Shown: positions 1 through 8,171, numbered from the stretch's first letter. The stretch: DNA of 64,000 bases from Nocardia abscessus (GCF_015477775.1 NZ_JADLQO010000006.1:186001-250000); one strand, 5' to 3'. Notes: generated by a model not told the origin, from the letters alone. Numbers and translations: made by a program.

Positions 1-51
1 CGCCGAAAGCGGTTATGCAGGCATGTGATCCGGACCACAGCGAGGGCCGGA

Positions 52-89
52 GCGGGTACGTGTCCGAAATTCTCGGGGCACGTACCCGC
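52..89. repeat. Inverted repeat near the left edge
   Basis: Two 11-base arms (52-62 and 79-89) are perfect reverse complements around a 16-base loop. The loop is long for an intrinsic terminator, and no U-run follows. It could be an operator or the end of a gene outside the window. Confidence 0.5.
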
Positions 90-128
90 GCCGGTTGTGT
101 GCTGCGCATCTTTGCGCGTGCATAACAC

Positions 129-161
129 AGCACAGTGCGACCCAGCGGGTCGCACTGTGCT
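129..161. terminator. Perfect hairpin downstream of the EspR-like gene
   Basis: A 15-bp perfect stem (129-143 pairs with 147-161) with a 3-base loop lies 15 bases past the stop codon of the minus-strand EspR-like gene. There is no long T-tract, as is usual for terminators in high-GC actinobacteria. It could work in both directions. Confidence 0.75.
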
Positions 162-176
162 GCCGTGCGGGAGAAC

Positions 177-593
177 CTATTCGGTGCCGTCCGGAGGAAT
201 TTCGGGCAAGCCTTCGCTGGCCCGCAACTTCTCCGCCATGGACGTGAGCAGGTTCTGTGATTCTTCGGACAAGTCGAACGCTCTACTCGACAGCCGCCGC
301 AGTCCGTAGCCCTGCAGCTGGGACAGCAGCTCCAGATCGTGATCGATCTTGGCGGCATAGATGTCGTTGAAGAAGTAGTCCGGCTTGACCTTGAAGAACT
401 TCGCCAGGGCGGCCACCGTCTCATCCGACGGGTTCGTCCGTTGTCCCGACCGCAACTGCGACAGGTACGGTTTCGAGATCGGATGTCCGGAGGCCGTCAG
501 CGCCGCCGCAACCTCCGCGTTGGTGTGCGGCTTACGCCCCGGGGGATGCACGGTTTCGAACAGCTTGTTCAGCCGCGCCGCGAAATCAGCCAT
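177..593 (-). CDS. espR: EspR-like helix-turn-helix nucleoid regulator
   Basis: Predicted 138-residue DNA-binding protein that matches the layout of Mtb EspR (Rv3849, 132 residues). An N-terminal XRE-type helix-turn-helix spans about residues 20-75, with the characteristic stretch PYLSQLRSGQRTNPS as recognition helix and turn. A C-terminal helical region probably dimerises. EspR in Mtb binds many AT-rich sites, including promoters of ESX-1 substrates and of lipid and wall genes. No ESX gene is visible here, so the local targets are unknown. The ATG at 591-593 is used; a weak GGGAA lies upstream on the minus strand. The gene is monocistronic: a hairpin terminator follows it and a 359-base gap lies before the next gene. 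Orthology is recalled from memory rather than searched. Confidence 0.85.
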   Translation of the reverse strand: MADFAARLNKLFETVHPPGRKPHTNAEVAAALTASGHPISKPYLSQLRSGQRTNPSDETVAALAKFFKVKPDYFFNDIYAAKIDHDLELLSQLQGYGLRRLSSRAFDLSEESQNLLTSMAEKLRASEGLPEIPPDGTE

Positions 594-952
594 TGTGAGC
601 CGCCCAATTCCCTTCGCTGTACTAACAGTCGTTATCTCGGATACGTATCATTGATATTAGCGGCTCAGTAACTGAAAACCTACGCCTGATTCCGGATTTC
701 CTTGAAGCTTCTAGGTCGGAAGGCGGCGAAGGCACTGGGACGGTCGCGTTTGCGGGTCACGCCAAGGCCTCTCGAGAAGCCGCGGTACGAACCGGTTCTG
801 GCCCGTCGCTGGGGTCTCGACGCAAGGGGTCTTGATAGCCGCAAGATAGCTGACGTCTCATGGACTCGACGGTACATGAGTTTGTGTGGCGTACGACACG
901 TTTGTGCCCCTAGGGGATGAACGTTCAACCAACGCGTGCGAAATGGTTGAAG
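594..952. promoter_or_regulatory. Intergenic region with likely espR promoter
   Basis: No convincing gene was found in these 359 bases. The part next to espR (about 630-670) is clearly more AT-rich than its surroundings and holds a perfect 10-bp palindrome GATACGTATC at 640-649, with several A/T-rich hexamers that could be a -10 box for espR. Self-regulation by EspR through this AT-rich patch is a guess. The stretch 680-952 shows no clear motif; ORFs there have no ribosome site and no recognisable product. Confidence 0.4.
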
Positions 953-2116
953 TCACAAACGTTCGATGATCGTCCCTGTCGCGAGTGCGCCACCGGCGCA
1001 CATGAGAACCATTGCGGTAGAGCGATCGGAGCGCTCCAGCTCGTGCAAAGCCGTTGTGATGAGGCGAGATCCGGTGGAACCGACCGGATGCCCGAGGGCG
1101 ATGGCGCCGCCGTTGACATTGACCCGGTCCATGTCCGGCTGATGGACCGACGCCCAGGAAAGCGCGACCGACGCGAACGCCTCGTTGATCTCGAAGAGGT
1201 CGATGTCCCCGATGCTCATGCCGGACCGCTCCAGCAGCCTGGTGCACGCCTGCACCGGGCCGTCGAGGTGGAACTCGGGCTCGGCGCCGACCACTGCCTG
1301 GGTGACGATCCGCGCCCGCGGCCGCAAACCGGCCCGCTGAGCGGCCTTTTCGTCCATCAGCAGCACCGCGGCGGCGCCGTCGGATATCTGCGAGGACGAG
1401 CCCGCGGTGTGCACGCCGCCTTCCAGCACCGGCTTCAGCTTCGCCAAGCCCTCGACGGTGGTCTCGCGCAGGCCCTGATCCCGTGCCACGTCGAGCTTTT
1501 CTCCGGTGGGATTGCCCTCTTTGTCCACTCCGGGGGCGGTGACGGTGAGCACCTCGCGATCGAATCGGCCTTCCGCCCATGCTTGCCCCGCCAAGCGCTG
1601 CGAGCGCGCGCCGAACGCGTCCACATCCGCGCGAGTAATGCCGCGCCGCTTGGCGATTCGCTCCGCCGCCTCGAACTGGTTGGGCAGGTCGATGTTCCAC
1701 GACGCGGGCCTGCGCGGCCCGGCGTTCTCGCCGACGTTGGCGCCCAGCGGAACCCGGCTCATCGCCTCCACGCCGCAGGCCATGCCGATCTCGATGGCGT
1801 CGGCCGCGATCAGGCCCGCGATCAGATGGTTGGCCTGCTGGGCCGAGCCGCACTGGGTGTCGATCGTGGTGGCGCCGACCTGCCACGGCAGGCCCGCGTG
1901 CAGCCATGCGACCCGGGTGACGTTGTTGGACTGTTCGCCCGCCTGGGTGACGCAGCCGCCGATGACCTGTTCGACCTGCGCGGGGTCCAGGTGCGCGCGC
2001 TCGAGCAGTCCGCGCTGGGCCGCGCCGAGCAGTTCGGCCGCGTGCAGGCCCGCCAGCCAGCCGCCGCGCTTACCGATCGGGGTCCGTGCGGCCTCGACGA
2101 TCACGGGTGTGCCCAT
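953..2116 (-). CDS. fadA5: FadA5-like steroid 3-ketoacyl-CoA thiolase
   Basis: Thiolase of 387 residues closely resembling Mtb FadA5 (Rv3546), which removes acetyl-CoA from the 3-keto sterol side-chain CoA ester during cholesterol beta-oxidation. The nucleophilic cysteine lies in DTQCGS (about Cys89). The other catalytic elements, GGAIALGHPVG and CAGGALATG, are intact near the C-terminus, so it should be active. The ATG at 2114-2116 is preferred over an upstream TTG (2120-2122) because GAGAGG sits 6 bases before it and the protein then starts like FadA5. It is transcribed divergently from the CYP125-like gene; a near-consensus KstR box (2146-2159) lies 29 bases upstream of the start. Confidence 0.9.
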   Translation of the reverse strand: MGTPVIVEAARTPIGKRGGWLAGLHAAELLGAAQRGLLERAHLDPAQVEQVIGGCVTQAGEQSNNVTRVAWLHAGLPWQVGATTIDTQCGSAQQANHLIAGLIAADAIEIGMACGVEAMSRVPLGANVGENAGPRRPASWNIDLPNQFEAAERIAKRRGITRADVDAFGARSQRLAGQAWAEGRFDREVLTVTAPGVDKEGNPTGEKLDVARDQGLRETTVEGLAKLKPVLEGGVHTAGSSSQISDGAAAVLLMDEKAAQRAGLRPRARIVTQAVVGAEPEFHLDGPVQACTRLLERSGMSIGDIDLFEINEAFASVALSWASVHQPDMDRVNVNGGAIALGHPVGSTGSRLITTALHELERSDRSTAMVLMCAGGALATGTIIERL

Positions 2117-2145
2117 GTCCAACCTCTCGTTATGGGACAGAAAAC

Positions 2146-2159
2146 TGAAACGCGTTCAT
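2146..2159. promoter_or_regulatory. Near-consensus KstR operator for the FadA5-like gene
   Basis: TGAAACGCGTTCAT fits TnnAACnnGTTnnA except for the final base. It lies in the gap between the divergent thiolase and P450 genes. KstR is the TetR-type repressor of cholesterol catabolism that is released by sterol CoA thioesters. The kstR gene itself is not in the window. Confidence 0.6.
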
Positions 2160-2225
2160 AGCGCTCGCCAGGGGCGGATCTGTCCGGTTTCTTTCCTCAT
2201 ACTCGCGCCTGTGCTTCAATGATTA

Positions 2226-2239
2226 TAGAACGTGTTTCA
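2226..2239. promoter_or_regulatory. KstR operator for the CYP125-like gene
   Basis: TAGAACGTGTTTCA is an exact match to TnnAACnnGTTnnA and ends 21 bases before the P450 GTG start. Confidence 0.8.
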
Positions 2240-2260
2240 GTTTGTCGAAGGAGACATCTG

Positions 2261-3520
2261 GTGGTAGACACTCGGAATGCCCGGCCGAATCTCCCGGACG
2301 GGTTCGACGTTACGGACCCGGACATCTACGCCGAGCGTGTTCCGGTCGAAGAGTTCGCCGAACTGCGCCGGACGGCGCCGATCTGGTGGAACCCGCAGTC
2401 GCCGGACGTCAGCGGCTTCCACGACGACGGCTTCTGGGTGGTCAGCAGGCACGCCGACGTCAAAGAGGTCTCGCGGCGCAGCGATGTGTTCTCCAGCTTC
2501 GAGAACACCGCCATCCCGCGGTTCAACGACGACATCGCCCGCGAGCAGATCGAGCTGCAGCGGATCGTCCTGCTGAACATGGACGCCCCCGAGCACACCA
2601 AGCTGCGCAAGATCATCTCCCGCGGCTTCACCCCGAGGGCCATCAACGGCCTGCGAGCGGAGCTGTCGGCGCGCGCGGAATCGATCGTGAAGGCGGCGGC
2701 CGAAGCCGGCTCCGGGGACTTCGTCACCCAGATCGCCTGCGAACTGCCGCTGCAGGCCATCGCCGAGCTGATCGGCGTCCCGCAGGAAGACCGGATGAAG
2801 GTCTTCACCTGGTCCAACGACATGACCGGCTACGACGACCCGGAGAGCACCGCCGACCCGGTCGCGGCGTCGGCCGAGATCCTGGGCTACGCGTACCAGA
2901 TGGCGGCTTCGCGCAAGCAGTGCCCGGCCGACGACATCGTGACCACCTTGATCGAGGCCGACGTCGACGGTGACAAGCTCACCGAGGAGGAGTTCGGCTT
3001 CTTCGTGATCATGCTGGCCGTCGCGGGCAACGAGACCACTCGTAACGCCATCTCGCACGGCATGATCGCGTTCTTGGAGAATCCGGACCAGTGGGAGCTG
3101 TTCAAGAAGGAACGCCCCGCCACGGCCGCCGACGAGATCATCCGGTGGGCCACTCCGGTCACCTCGTTCCAGCGGACCGCGCTGGAGGACACCGAGCTCG
3201 GTGGCGTGCAGATCAAGAAGGGCCAGCGGGTGGTGATGCTGTACCGCTCGGCCAACTTCGACGAGGACGTCTTCGAACAGCCGGAGAAGTTCGACATCAT
3301 GCGCAAGGACAACCCGCACCTGGCCTTCGGCGGCACCGGCGCGCACTTCTGCATCGGCGCCAACCTGGCCCGGCTGGAGATCGACCTGATCTTCAACGCC
3401 ATCGCCGATCACCTGCCCGACATCACCAAGGTGGCCGACGGGAAGCGGCTGCGTTCGGGCTGGCTCAACGGGATCAAGGAGCTCCCGGTCGACTACAAGA
3501 CCTGCCCGGTCGCGCACTGA
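2261..3520 (+). CDS. cyp125: CYP125-like steroid C26/C27 monooxygenase
   Basis: Cytochrome P450 of 419 residues, very like CYP125 (Rv3545c). CYP125 oxidises the terminal methyl of the cholesterol side chain to the C26/C27 acid, the entry step for side-chain beta-oxidation. Visible motifs are the oxygen-activating I-helix AGNETT (255-260) and the haem loop FGGTGAHFCIG with the thiolate Cys364. The GTG at 2261 is preferred to an ATG at 2219 because GAAGGAGA lies just before it and the upstream ATG would overlap the KstR box. A ferredoxin partner may be the small [3Fe-4S] protein at 20311. A 36-bp palindromic terminator follows. Confidence 0.9.
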   Translation: MVDTRNARPNLPDGFDVTDPDIYAERVPVEEFAELRRTAPIWWNPQSPDVSGFHDDGFWVVSRHADVKEVSRRSDVFSSFENTAIPRFNDDIAREQIELQRIVLLNMDAPEHTKLRKIISRGFTPRAINGLRAELSARAESIVKAAAEAGSGDFVTQIACELPLQAIAELIGVPQEDRMKVFTWSNDMTGYDDPESTADPVAASAEILGYAYQMAASRKQCPADDIVTTLIEADVDGDKLTEEEFGFFVIMLAVAGNETTRNAISHGMIAFLENPDQWELFKKERPATAADEIIRWATPVTSFQRTALEDTELGGVQIKKGQRVVMLYRSANFDEDVFEQPEKFDIMRKDNPHLAFGGTGAHFCIGANLARLEIDLIFNAIADHLPDITKVADGKRLRSGWLNGIKELPVDYKTCPVAH

Positions 3521-3526
3521 GACACG

Positions 3527-3562
3527 AAAGGGGCCCTCGCACCATGGTGCGAGGGCCCCTTT
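3527..3562. terminator. 36-bp perfect palindrome between converging genes
   Basis: The two 18-base halves meet at 3544/3545 and are perfect reverse complements, flanked by A-rich and T-rich edges (AAA on the left, TTTT on the right). This is the shape of a two-way terminator and lies between the P450 stop and the end of the NTF2-like gene. Confidence 0.85.
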
Positions 3563-3577
3563 TCGTATGCCCGCTAC

Positions 3578-3994
3578 TCAGTCGACCGGTCGCGCGGTCT
3601 TCATGGCGCGATCGACCTCCCAGAACGCGCGCAGCGCGGCGATCTTGCCCGCGTCGTCCACCCGGTAGGTGAACACGCCGTCGGCGTCGATCCGGTGACC
3701 GCCGATGGTGCTGCGGATGGTGCCGGTGAAGGCGACCTCGTTGCCGCACGCGAACGAGTCGCCGAACAGGAACTCGATCAGGTCGGTCTTCGCGATCGCT
3801 TTGTCCCAGAACGCGGCGATGGCCTCCGTGCCGCGGTGGCCCTTGCCCTCCGGGTCGAAGCCCGAAGGGCCGATGGGGTCCTCCACGATGCCGTCTTCGG
3901 CGAACAGCGCGACCCAGGCCTGCTTGTCCCGCGCTCGCACGGCGGCCTGCGAGGCCAGGCCCGCTGCCCTGGCCGGATGATCGGTGCTGGTCAT
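3578..3994 (-). CDS. NTF2-like / SnoaL-like small protein
   Basis: A 138-residue protein with the pattern of the NTF2-like fold: an N-terminal helix pair, a DGIVEDPIGP strand, and a C-terminal beta-sheet ending AALRAFWEV. Members include ketosteroid isomerase and polyketide cyclases. It is the last gene of the minus-strand operon that starts at the KstR box at 8158, and lies 28 bases after the F420-type enzyme, with GGGAGG ahead of its ATG. The setting suggests a step on a steroid CoA intermediate (isomerisation or hydration), but the substrate cannot be read from the sequence. No catalytic residue is claimed. Confidence 0.7.
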   Translation of the reverse strand: MTSTDHPARAAGLASQAAVRARDKQAWVALFAEDGIVEDPIGPSGFDPEGKGHRGTEAIAAFWDKAIAKTDLIEFLFGDSFACGNEVAFTGTIRSTIGGHRIDADGVFTYRVDDAGKIAALRAFWEVDRAMKTARPVD

Positions 3995-4022
3995 AGGGCC
4001 TCCCTCGGCCGGTGCGATGGTC

Positions 4023-4913
4023 TCATGCGGCGACTACGGGTTCGGCGATGTACTGCTGGGCGAACTTGCGCAGCGAGTCCTGTTTGGCGGCGAGTTCGCC
4101 GTCGAATCCGATGCCATCGGCCAGCCAGGGCACCACGATCGCGTCGGTGACGCCCGCGTCCACGAGGTCCTGATAGCCGGACCGGCCGAACCGGTCGACG
4201 CACACCGCCTGGATCTCGAACGGCTCGTCGGCGCGGCCGTACTCGGCGCGCAGCGCGTCGAGCTTGCCGATGGTGCCGCGCAGTTCGTCGTAGGTCATCA
4301 TGGCCGAGGTCCAGCCGTCGCCCACCCGCGCGGCGCGGCGCAGCGCCGCGTCGGTGTGCCCGCCGATGTAGAACGGCACCGGCGCACTCGGCGCCGGGCT
4401 GATCTGCAGCGGATCGAAATCGAAGAACTCGCCGTGGTACTCGACCATGCCACCGGCCAGCGCCAGCTTGATGACCTCGATCATCTCGTCCACCCGAGCG
4501 CCGCGGCGCGCGAACGGCACGCCGCACCACTCGAATTCCTCCGGAGCCCAGCCGATCCCGACGCCGAAGCCGAAGCGGTTGCCGGACAGGTTGGCCACCG
4601 AGCCGACCTGCCGGGCCAGCAGCAGCGGATTGCGCGAACCCAGCTTCAGCACGTTGGTGTAGAAGCGGATGCGGCTGGTGACGGCCGCCATCGCGGTCGC
4701 GCCGATGAGCGGGTCGACCCACGGAGTGTCCGGTCCCCAGAACCGGCTGCCGTCGGCGGTGTAGGGGTACTTCGCCGACGCCGACTTCATGTAGAACAGC
4801 GAGTCCGGCAGCGCGATGGACGCGTAGCCGCACTCCTCGGCGGTTTTCGCGAGCTCGGACAGCTGGTCCAGGGGACTCAGCGCGATGCCGACGGTGAACT
4901 TCAGCGCGGTCAC
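4023..4913 (-). CDS. LLM-class F420-type oxidoreductase
   Basis: Luciferase-like monooxygenase fold protein of about 296 residues (TIM barrel), with typical segments GFGVGIGWAPEEFEW and PFYIGGHTDAALRRAARVGDGW. Relatives in Mycobacteriales use cofactor F420, sometimes FMN, to reduce or oxidise carbonyl or hydroxyl groups. The GTG at 4911-4913 overlaps the stop of the preceding thiolase-fold gene as GTGA, so translation is probably coupled; an upstream GTG at 4937 would give a 28-base overlap and is less likely. It is the fourth gene of the KstR-type operon. Its presence in this operon suggests a sterol side-chain substrate, which is inference. Confidence 0.75.
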   Translation of the reverse strand: MTALKFTVGIALSPLDQLSELAKTAEECGYASIALPDSLFYMKSASAKYPYTADGSRFWGPDTPWVDPLIGATAMAAVTSRIRFYTNVLKLGSRNPLLLARQVGSVANLSGNRFGFGVGIGWAPEEFEWCGVPFARRGARVDEMIEVIKLALAGGMVEYHGEFFDFDPLQISPAPSAPVPFYIGGHTDAALRRAARVGDGWTSAMMTYDELRGTIGKLDALRAEYGRADEPFEIQAVCVDRFGRSGYQDLVDAGVTDAIVVPWLADGIGFDGELAAKQDSLRKFAQQYIAEPVVAA

Positions 4914-6088
4914 CGCCGCTCCGATCCGACCACCCACATCGAGAAGTACTGCGAACCACCGCCATACGCGTGCCCGAGCGCTTTGCGCGCGCCCTCTACC
5001 TGATAGTCCCCGGCACGCTCCATCACCTGCTTGGCGGCCTCGGCGAACCGAATGAGCCCGGAAGCGCCGATCGGGTTGGACGACAGCACGCCACCGGACG
5101 GATTGACCGGAAGGGTGCCGCCGATCTCGGTCTCGCCCTTGTCGGTGAGCTTCCAGCCGTCACCCGGCGGCGCGAAGCCGAGGTTCTCCAGCCACATCGG
5201 CTCGAACCAGGAGAACGGGACGTAGATCTCGGCCACGTCGATCTCCTCGAGCGGGTTGGTGATGCCCGCCGCCTCCCACAGCGCCGCGGCGGCGTCCCGT
5301 CCCGCCTGCGGATTGACCTGGTCGCGTCCGGCGAACGTGGTCGGCTCGGTGCGCATCGCGGTGGCGTGCACCCAGGCGACCTTCCGGCCCGTGGCCTCCA
5401 CCTCGGCCGCCGCGTCCGCGTCGCCGAGCACGATCGCGCAGGCGCCGTCGGAGGAGGGGCAGGTCTCGTCGAAGCGGATCGGGTCCCACAGCATCTGCGA
5501 GGCCAGTACCGATTCCAGCGTGATGTCGGGCTGCTTCAGGTGGGCCAGCGGGTTCTTGGCGCCGTTGCGGCGGTCCTTCGTCGCGACCATGGCGCCGATG
5601 TGGCCCGGTGCGTTGGAGCGGCGGATATAGGAGCGCACGTGCGGCGCGAAGTACCCGCCCGCGCCCGCGCCGACCGGCATGGTGAACGGCACCGGAATCG
5701 ACAGCGCCCACATGGCGTTGGACTCCGACTGCTTCTCCCAGGCCACCGCGAGCACGCGCTTGTGCACACCCGCCTGCACCAGGTTGGTCGCCACGATGCC
5801 GGTGGACCCGCCGACCGAACCGGCGGTGTGCACGCGCAACAGCGGCTTTCCGGTGGCGCCCAAGGCGTCCGCCATGAACAACTCGGGCATCATGACGCCC
5901 TCGAACAGATCGGGCGCCTTGCCGACCACGACCGCGTCGATGTCGGCGATGGTGAGACCGGCGTCGGCGAGGGCGCGGTCGATCGCCTCACGGCACATCC
6001 CGGCCATGGACACGTCGGTCCGTTTTGTCACGTGATGGGTCTGTCCGGTGCCGAGCACCGCGGCGGGGAAGCCCCCAGCTGTAGTCAT
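4910..6088 (-). CDS. ltp3: Ltp3-like thiolase-fold protein (probable aldolase subunit)
   Basis: Thiolase-superfamily protein of 392 residues resembling Mtb Ltp3 (Rv3523). The usual nucleophilic cysteine site reads HTAGSVGG (about 87-94) with no cysteine, and the usual GHPxG histidine site reads SSNPIG. It therefore cannot do ordinary Claisen thiolysis. The known precedent is Ltp2, a thiolase-fold retro-aldolase that works with a DUF35 partner to cut C17 side-chain CoA esters. By analogy this protein, with Ltp4 and the tandem DUF35 protein of the same operon, may form an aldolase or related lyase. It overlaps the upstream gene as ATGA and the downstream one as GTGA. Confidence 0.85.
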   Translation of the reverse strand: MTTAGGFPAAVLGTGQTHHVTKRTDVSMAGMCREAIDRALADAGLTIADIDAVVVGKAPDLFEGVMMPELFMADALGATGKPLLRVHTAGSVGGSTGIVATNLVQAGVHKRVLAVAWEKQSESNAMWALSIPVPFTMPVGAGAGGYFAPHVRSYIRRSNAPGHIGAMVATKDRRNGAKNPLAHLKQPDITLESVLASQMLWDPIRFDETCPSSDGACAIVLGDADAAAEVEATGRKVAWVHATAMRTEPTTFAGRDQVNPQAGRDAAAALWEAAGITNPLEEIDVAEIYVPFSWFEPMWLENLGFAPPGDGWKLTDKGETEIGGTLPVNPSGGVLSSNPIGASGLIRFAEAAKQVMERAGDYQVEGARKALGHAYGGGSQYFSMWVVGSERR

Positions 6089-7116
6089 CGGGTCTCCAAA
6101 ACGGTCACAAGGTTCTGCTGCAGGGCGGGGCCGCTGGTGGCGTGGGCCAGCGCACGATTCGCCGAGCCCGCGATGATCGCCTCGGCCGCGAAGCCGATGC
6201 GTTCGAGGCCCGCGGCGAACATGGGGTTGGCCGCGAGCGCGCCGCCGGACGGATTCACCTTCGTGCCGTTCTTCAGTCCGATCGCCTCGGCGAGGATCAA
6301 CTGCTGATGACTGAACGGGGCGTGCAACTCGGCGATGTCGAAGCCGCTGACATCGCCGCCGGTGACGGCCTGGGCGGCCGCCGCCGTCGAGGGCGAGACG
6401 CTCAGGTCGCGCGCGCCGAGCACGGGAGTGTCGACCCGGTGCGCCATGCCGGTGATCCAGGCGGGACGCTCGCACAGTTCGCGGGCTCGGTCGCCCACGG
6501 CGAGCACGATCGCGGCCGCGCCGTCGGTGATCGGCGCGATATCGTGCGCGCGCAGCGGATCGGCGACATACGGCTGGTCGAGCAGGCTGTCCACGTCACC
6601 GGAGTCGCTCGCCGCCACGGCCGCCATGTCCCGCTCGGTCCAGCGGCCCGCGTCCAGGCCGGCGCGCGCCTGCAAGCCCGCGATGGACCAGGCGTCCGGC
6701 CACAGCGGCGCGACCAGGTACGGGTCCAGCTGCATGGTGAGCACCTGGCGCAGCGTGCCCGCGGAGGACTTGCCGAAGCCGTAGACCAGCGCCGTCGTCG
6801 CCTGCCCCGAGCGCAGTTTCACCCACGCCTCGTACAGCGCCCAAGCCGCGTCCATCTCCACGTGCGACTCGTTGATCGGCGGCACCGCGCCGATGGCGTC
6901 GACCGCCGAGATGAACGAGAACGCGCGTCCGGCAAGGTAATCGGACGAGCCCGAGCACCAGAAGTCGATGTCGGCCTTGGTGATGCCGAGTCGGTCGTAG
7001 AGCTGCTGGAAGCAGGGCACCAGCATCTCGACACCGTTGGTGGTGCCGAAGGTCTCCGGCACGTGCGGAGCGTGGGCGAAACCCACGACCGCGATGTCGG
7101 TGGCGTTGTCAGTCAA
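6085..7116 (-). CDS. ltp4: Ltp4-like thiolase-fold protein
   Basis: A 343-residue thiolase-superfamily member like Mtb Ltp4 (Rv3522). As in its neighbour, the catalytic cysteine region is replaced (HVEMDAAWALYEAW, about 85-98) and the histidine motif reads AANPMFAAG. It probably pairs with the Ltp3-like protein. It begins 12 bases after the DUF35 gene and its stop overlaps the next start. Its exact reaction is not known from the sequence; loss of both catalytic residues argues against a thiolase annotation. Confidence 0.85.
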   Translation of the reverse strand: MTDNATDIAVVGFAHAPHVPETFGTTNGVEMLVPCFQQLYDRLGITKADIDFWCSGSSDYLAGRAFSFISAVDAIGAVPPINESHVEMDAAWALYEAWVKLRSGQATTALVYGFGKSSAGTLRQVLTMQLDPYLVAPLWPDAWSIAGLQARAGLDAGRWTERDMAAVAASDSGDVDSLLDQPYVADPLRAHDIAPITDGAAAIVLAVGDRARELCERPAWITGMAHRVDTPVLGARDLSVSPSTAAAAQAVTGGDVSGFDIAELHAPFSHQQLILAEAIGLKNGTKVNPSGGALAANPMFAAGLERIGFAAEAIIAGSANRALAHATSGPALQQNLVTVLETR

Positions 7117-7128
7117 CGTGCGCCTCTC

Positions 7129-8148
7129 TCAGAGGTGATGGGAGTAGGTCTCGTATTCGGCGTCCGGCTCGCCGGTGGGACGGAAGTGGTCCACGTTCTC
7201 CAGGCCGTAGCCCCACTCCTCGCGCGGTTTCCACACCGCCTCCACCCGCATGCCCATGCGCACCTCGCTCGCCTCGCACCCGAGCACCAGGTGCAGCACC
7301 GGGATGTCGGCGCCGTCCAGCAGCACGTACGCCGCCACGTACGGCGGCTTGATCCGCTGCCCGAGGAACGGCACGTTCACGATGCAGAAGGTGGTGACCG
7401 TGCCGCGGTCGGGCAGCTCGATGAACTCGTCGGTCGGCCTGCCGTCGGTCGGGTTCGCGCCGCGCGGCGGGAAGTACACCTTGCCCGCGGCGTCGGTGCG
7501 CGCGCCGATCAGCTTGCCCTCGGCGAGGCCGCGCAGGTAGACGGTCTCCTGCGGGGACGCGGTGTGCTTGTAGGACAAATCGACCGGCGTGGTGATCACG
7601 GCCACCGGATCGGCGGACGCGGCCTGGACCGGCGCGGCGGAGTTCTCGCCCGGCTCGAAGCAGGCGATGTCGCGAATGCTGCCCTCGGTCTGCTCGGCCC
7701 ACCGTGCGGTCACCCGCAAGCCGGTGCTGATGTCCTCGGGCGCGGCGACGTCGACCGCGTGCAGCAGCGTGGTGTCCGCGCCGTCCAGCCGGATCAGCGC
7801 CCAGGCGAACGGGCGGTCGAACGGCTGGCCGGGCAGGGGCTCGCGCACCCAGGTCCACGATTCGACGGTGCCGGTGTCGGCGACGTCGACGAATTCGGTC
7901 AGCGGTTCGGCGGTGATCGGGTCGTATTCCGGCGGGGGCACGATCACCCGGCCGTCCGAGCCGCGCGCGCCGACGATCTTGTGGTCGCGCAACTGGGTCA
8001 GAAATGTCCCGATGGTGGATCCGACGGAGCGGGTGTAATCGAAACGCATCCGTAGGGGCGCGCTGAGTACATCGGGCACGGCGGCTGTGTTCAATGCCGT
8101 GCCGCTACCACCAGCGATTGCCGTGGATGCAGTATTCCCCTGAGTCAC
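7129..8148 (-). CDS. Tandem DUF35 (OB-fold) protein, Rv3521-like
   Basis: About 339 residues containing two DUF35-like halves. The first begins near MRFDYTRSVG and contains PPPEYDP; the second begins near VDLSYKHTASPQ and contains PPRGANP. DUF35 proteins normally carry an N-terminal zinc ribbon (CxxC...CxxC) and an OB-fold that binds acyl-CoA, and they partner thiolase-fold enzymes. Here the zinc cysteines are missing in both halves. The GTG at 8146-8148 is chosen as start; it is 9 bases from the KstR box. An internal ATG 37 codons later is an alternative. It is the first gene of the operon with ltp4, ltp3, the F420-type enzyme and the NTF2-like protein. Confidence 0.8.
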   Translation of the reverse strand: MTQGNTASTAIAGGSGTALNTAAVPDVLSAPLRMRFDYTRSVGSTIGTFLTQLRDHKIVGARGSDGRVIVPPPEYDPITAEPLTEFVDVADTGTVESWTWVREPLPGQPFDRPFAWALIRLDGADTTLLHAVDVAAPEDISTGLRVTARWAEQTEGSIRDIACFEPGENSAAPVQAASADPVAVITTPVDLSYKHTASPQETVYLRGLAEGKLIGARTDAAGKVYFPPRGANPTDGRPTDEFIELPDRGTVTTFCIVNVPFLGQRIKPPYVAAYVLLDGADIPVLHLVLGCEASEVRMGMRVEAVWKPREEWGYGLENVDHFRPTGEPDAEYETYSHHL

Positions 8149-8157
8149 GATATCGAG

Positions 8158-8171
8158 TAGAACAGGTTCTA
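8158..8171. promoter_or_regulatory. KstR operator in a divergent promoter
   Basis: TAGAACAGGTTCTA matches the consensus exactly and is almost perfectly palindromic. It lies between the start of the DUF35-led operon (minus) and the F420-type gene at 8210 (plus), so one box could control both. Confidence 0.85.

Noticed and set aside
858..1907. Long minus-strand ORF overlapping the thiolase
   Set aside because: Shadow of the GC-rich thiolase gene; Arg/Gly-rich translation with no motif.
917..2161. 414-codon plus-strand ORF antisense to the thiolase
   Set aside because: Lacks motifs and a ribosome site; arises from high-GC codon bias on the other strand.
4970..8055. Two long plus-strand ORFs (445 and 637 codons) antisense to the Ltp operon
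   Set aside because: Composition is rich in His, Arg and Gly with no family features; the opposite strand has clear homologues with coupled starts.
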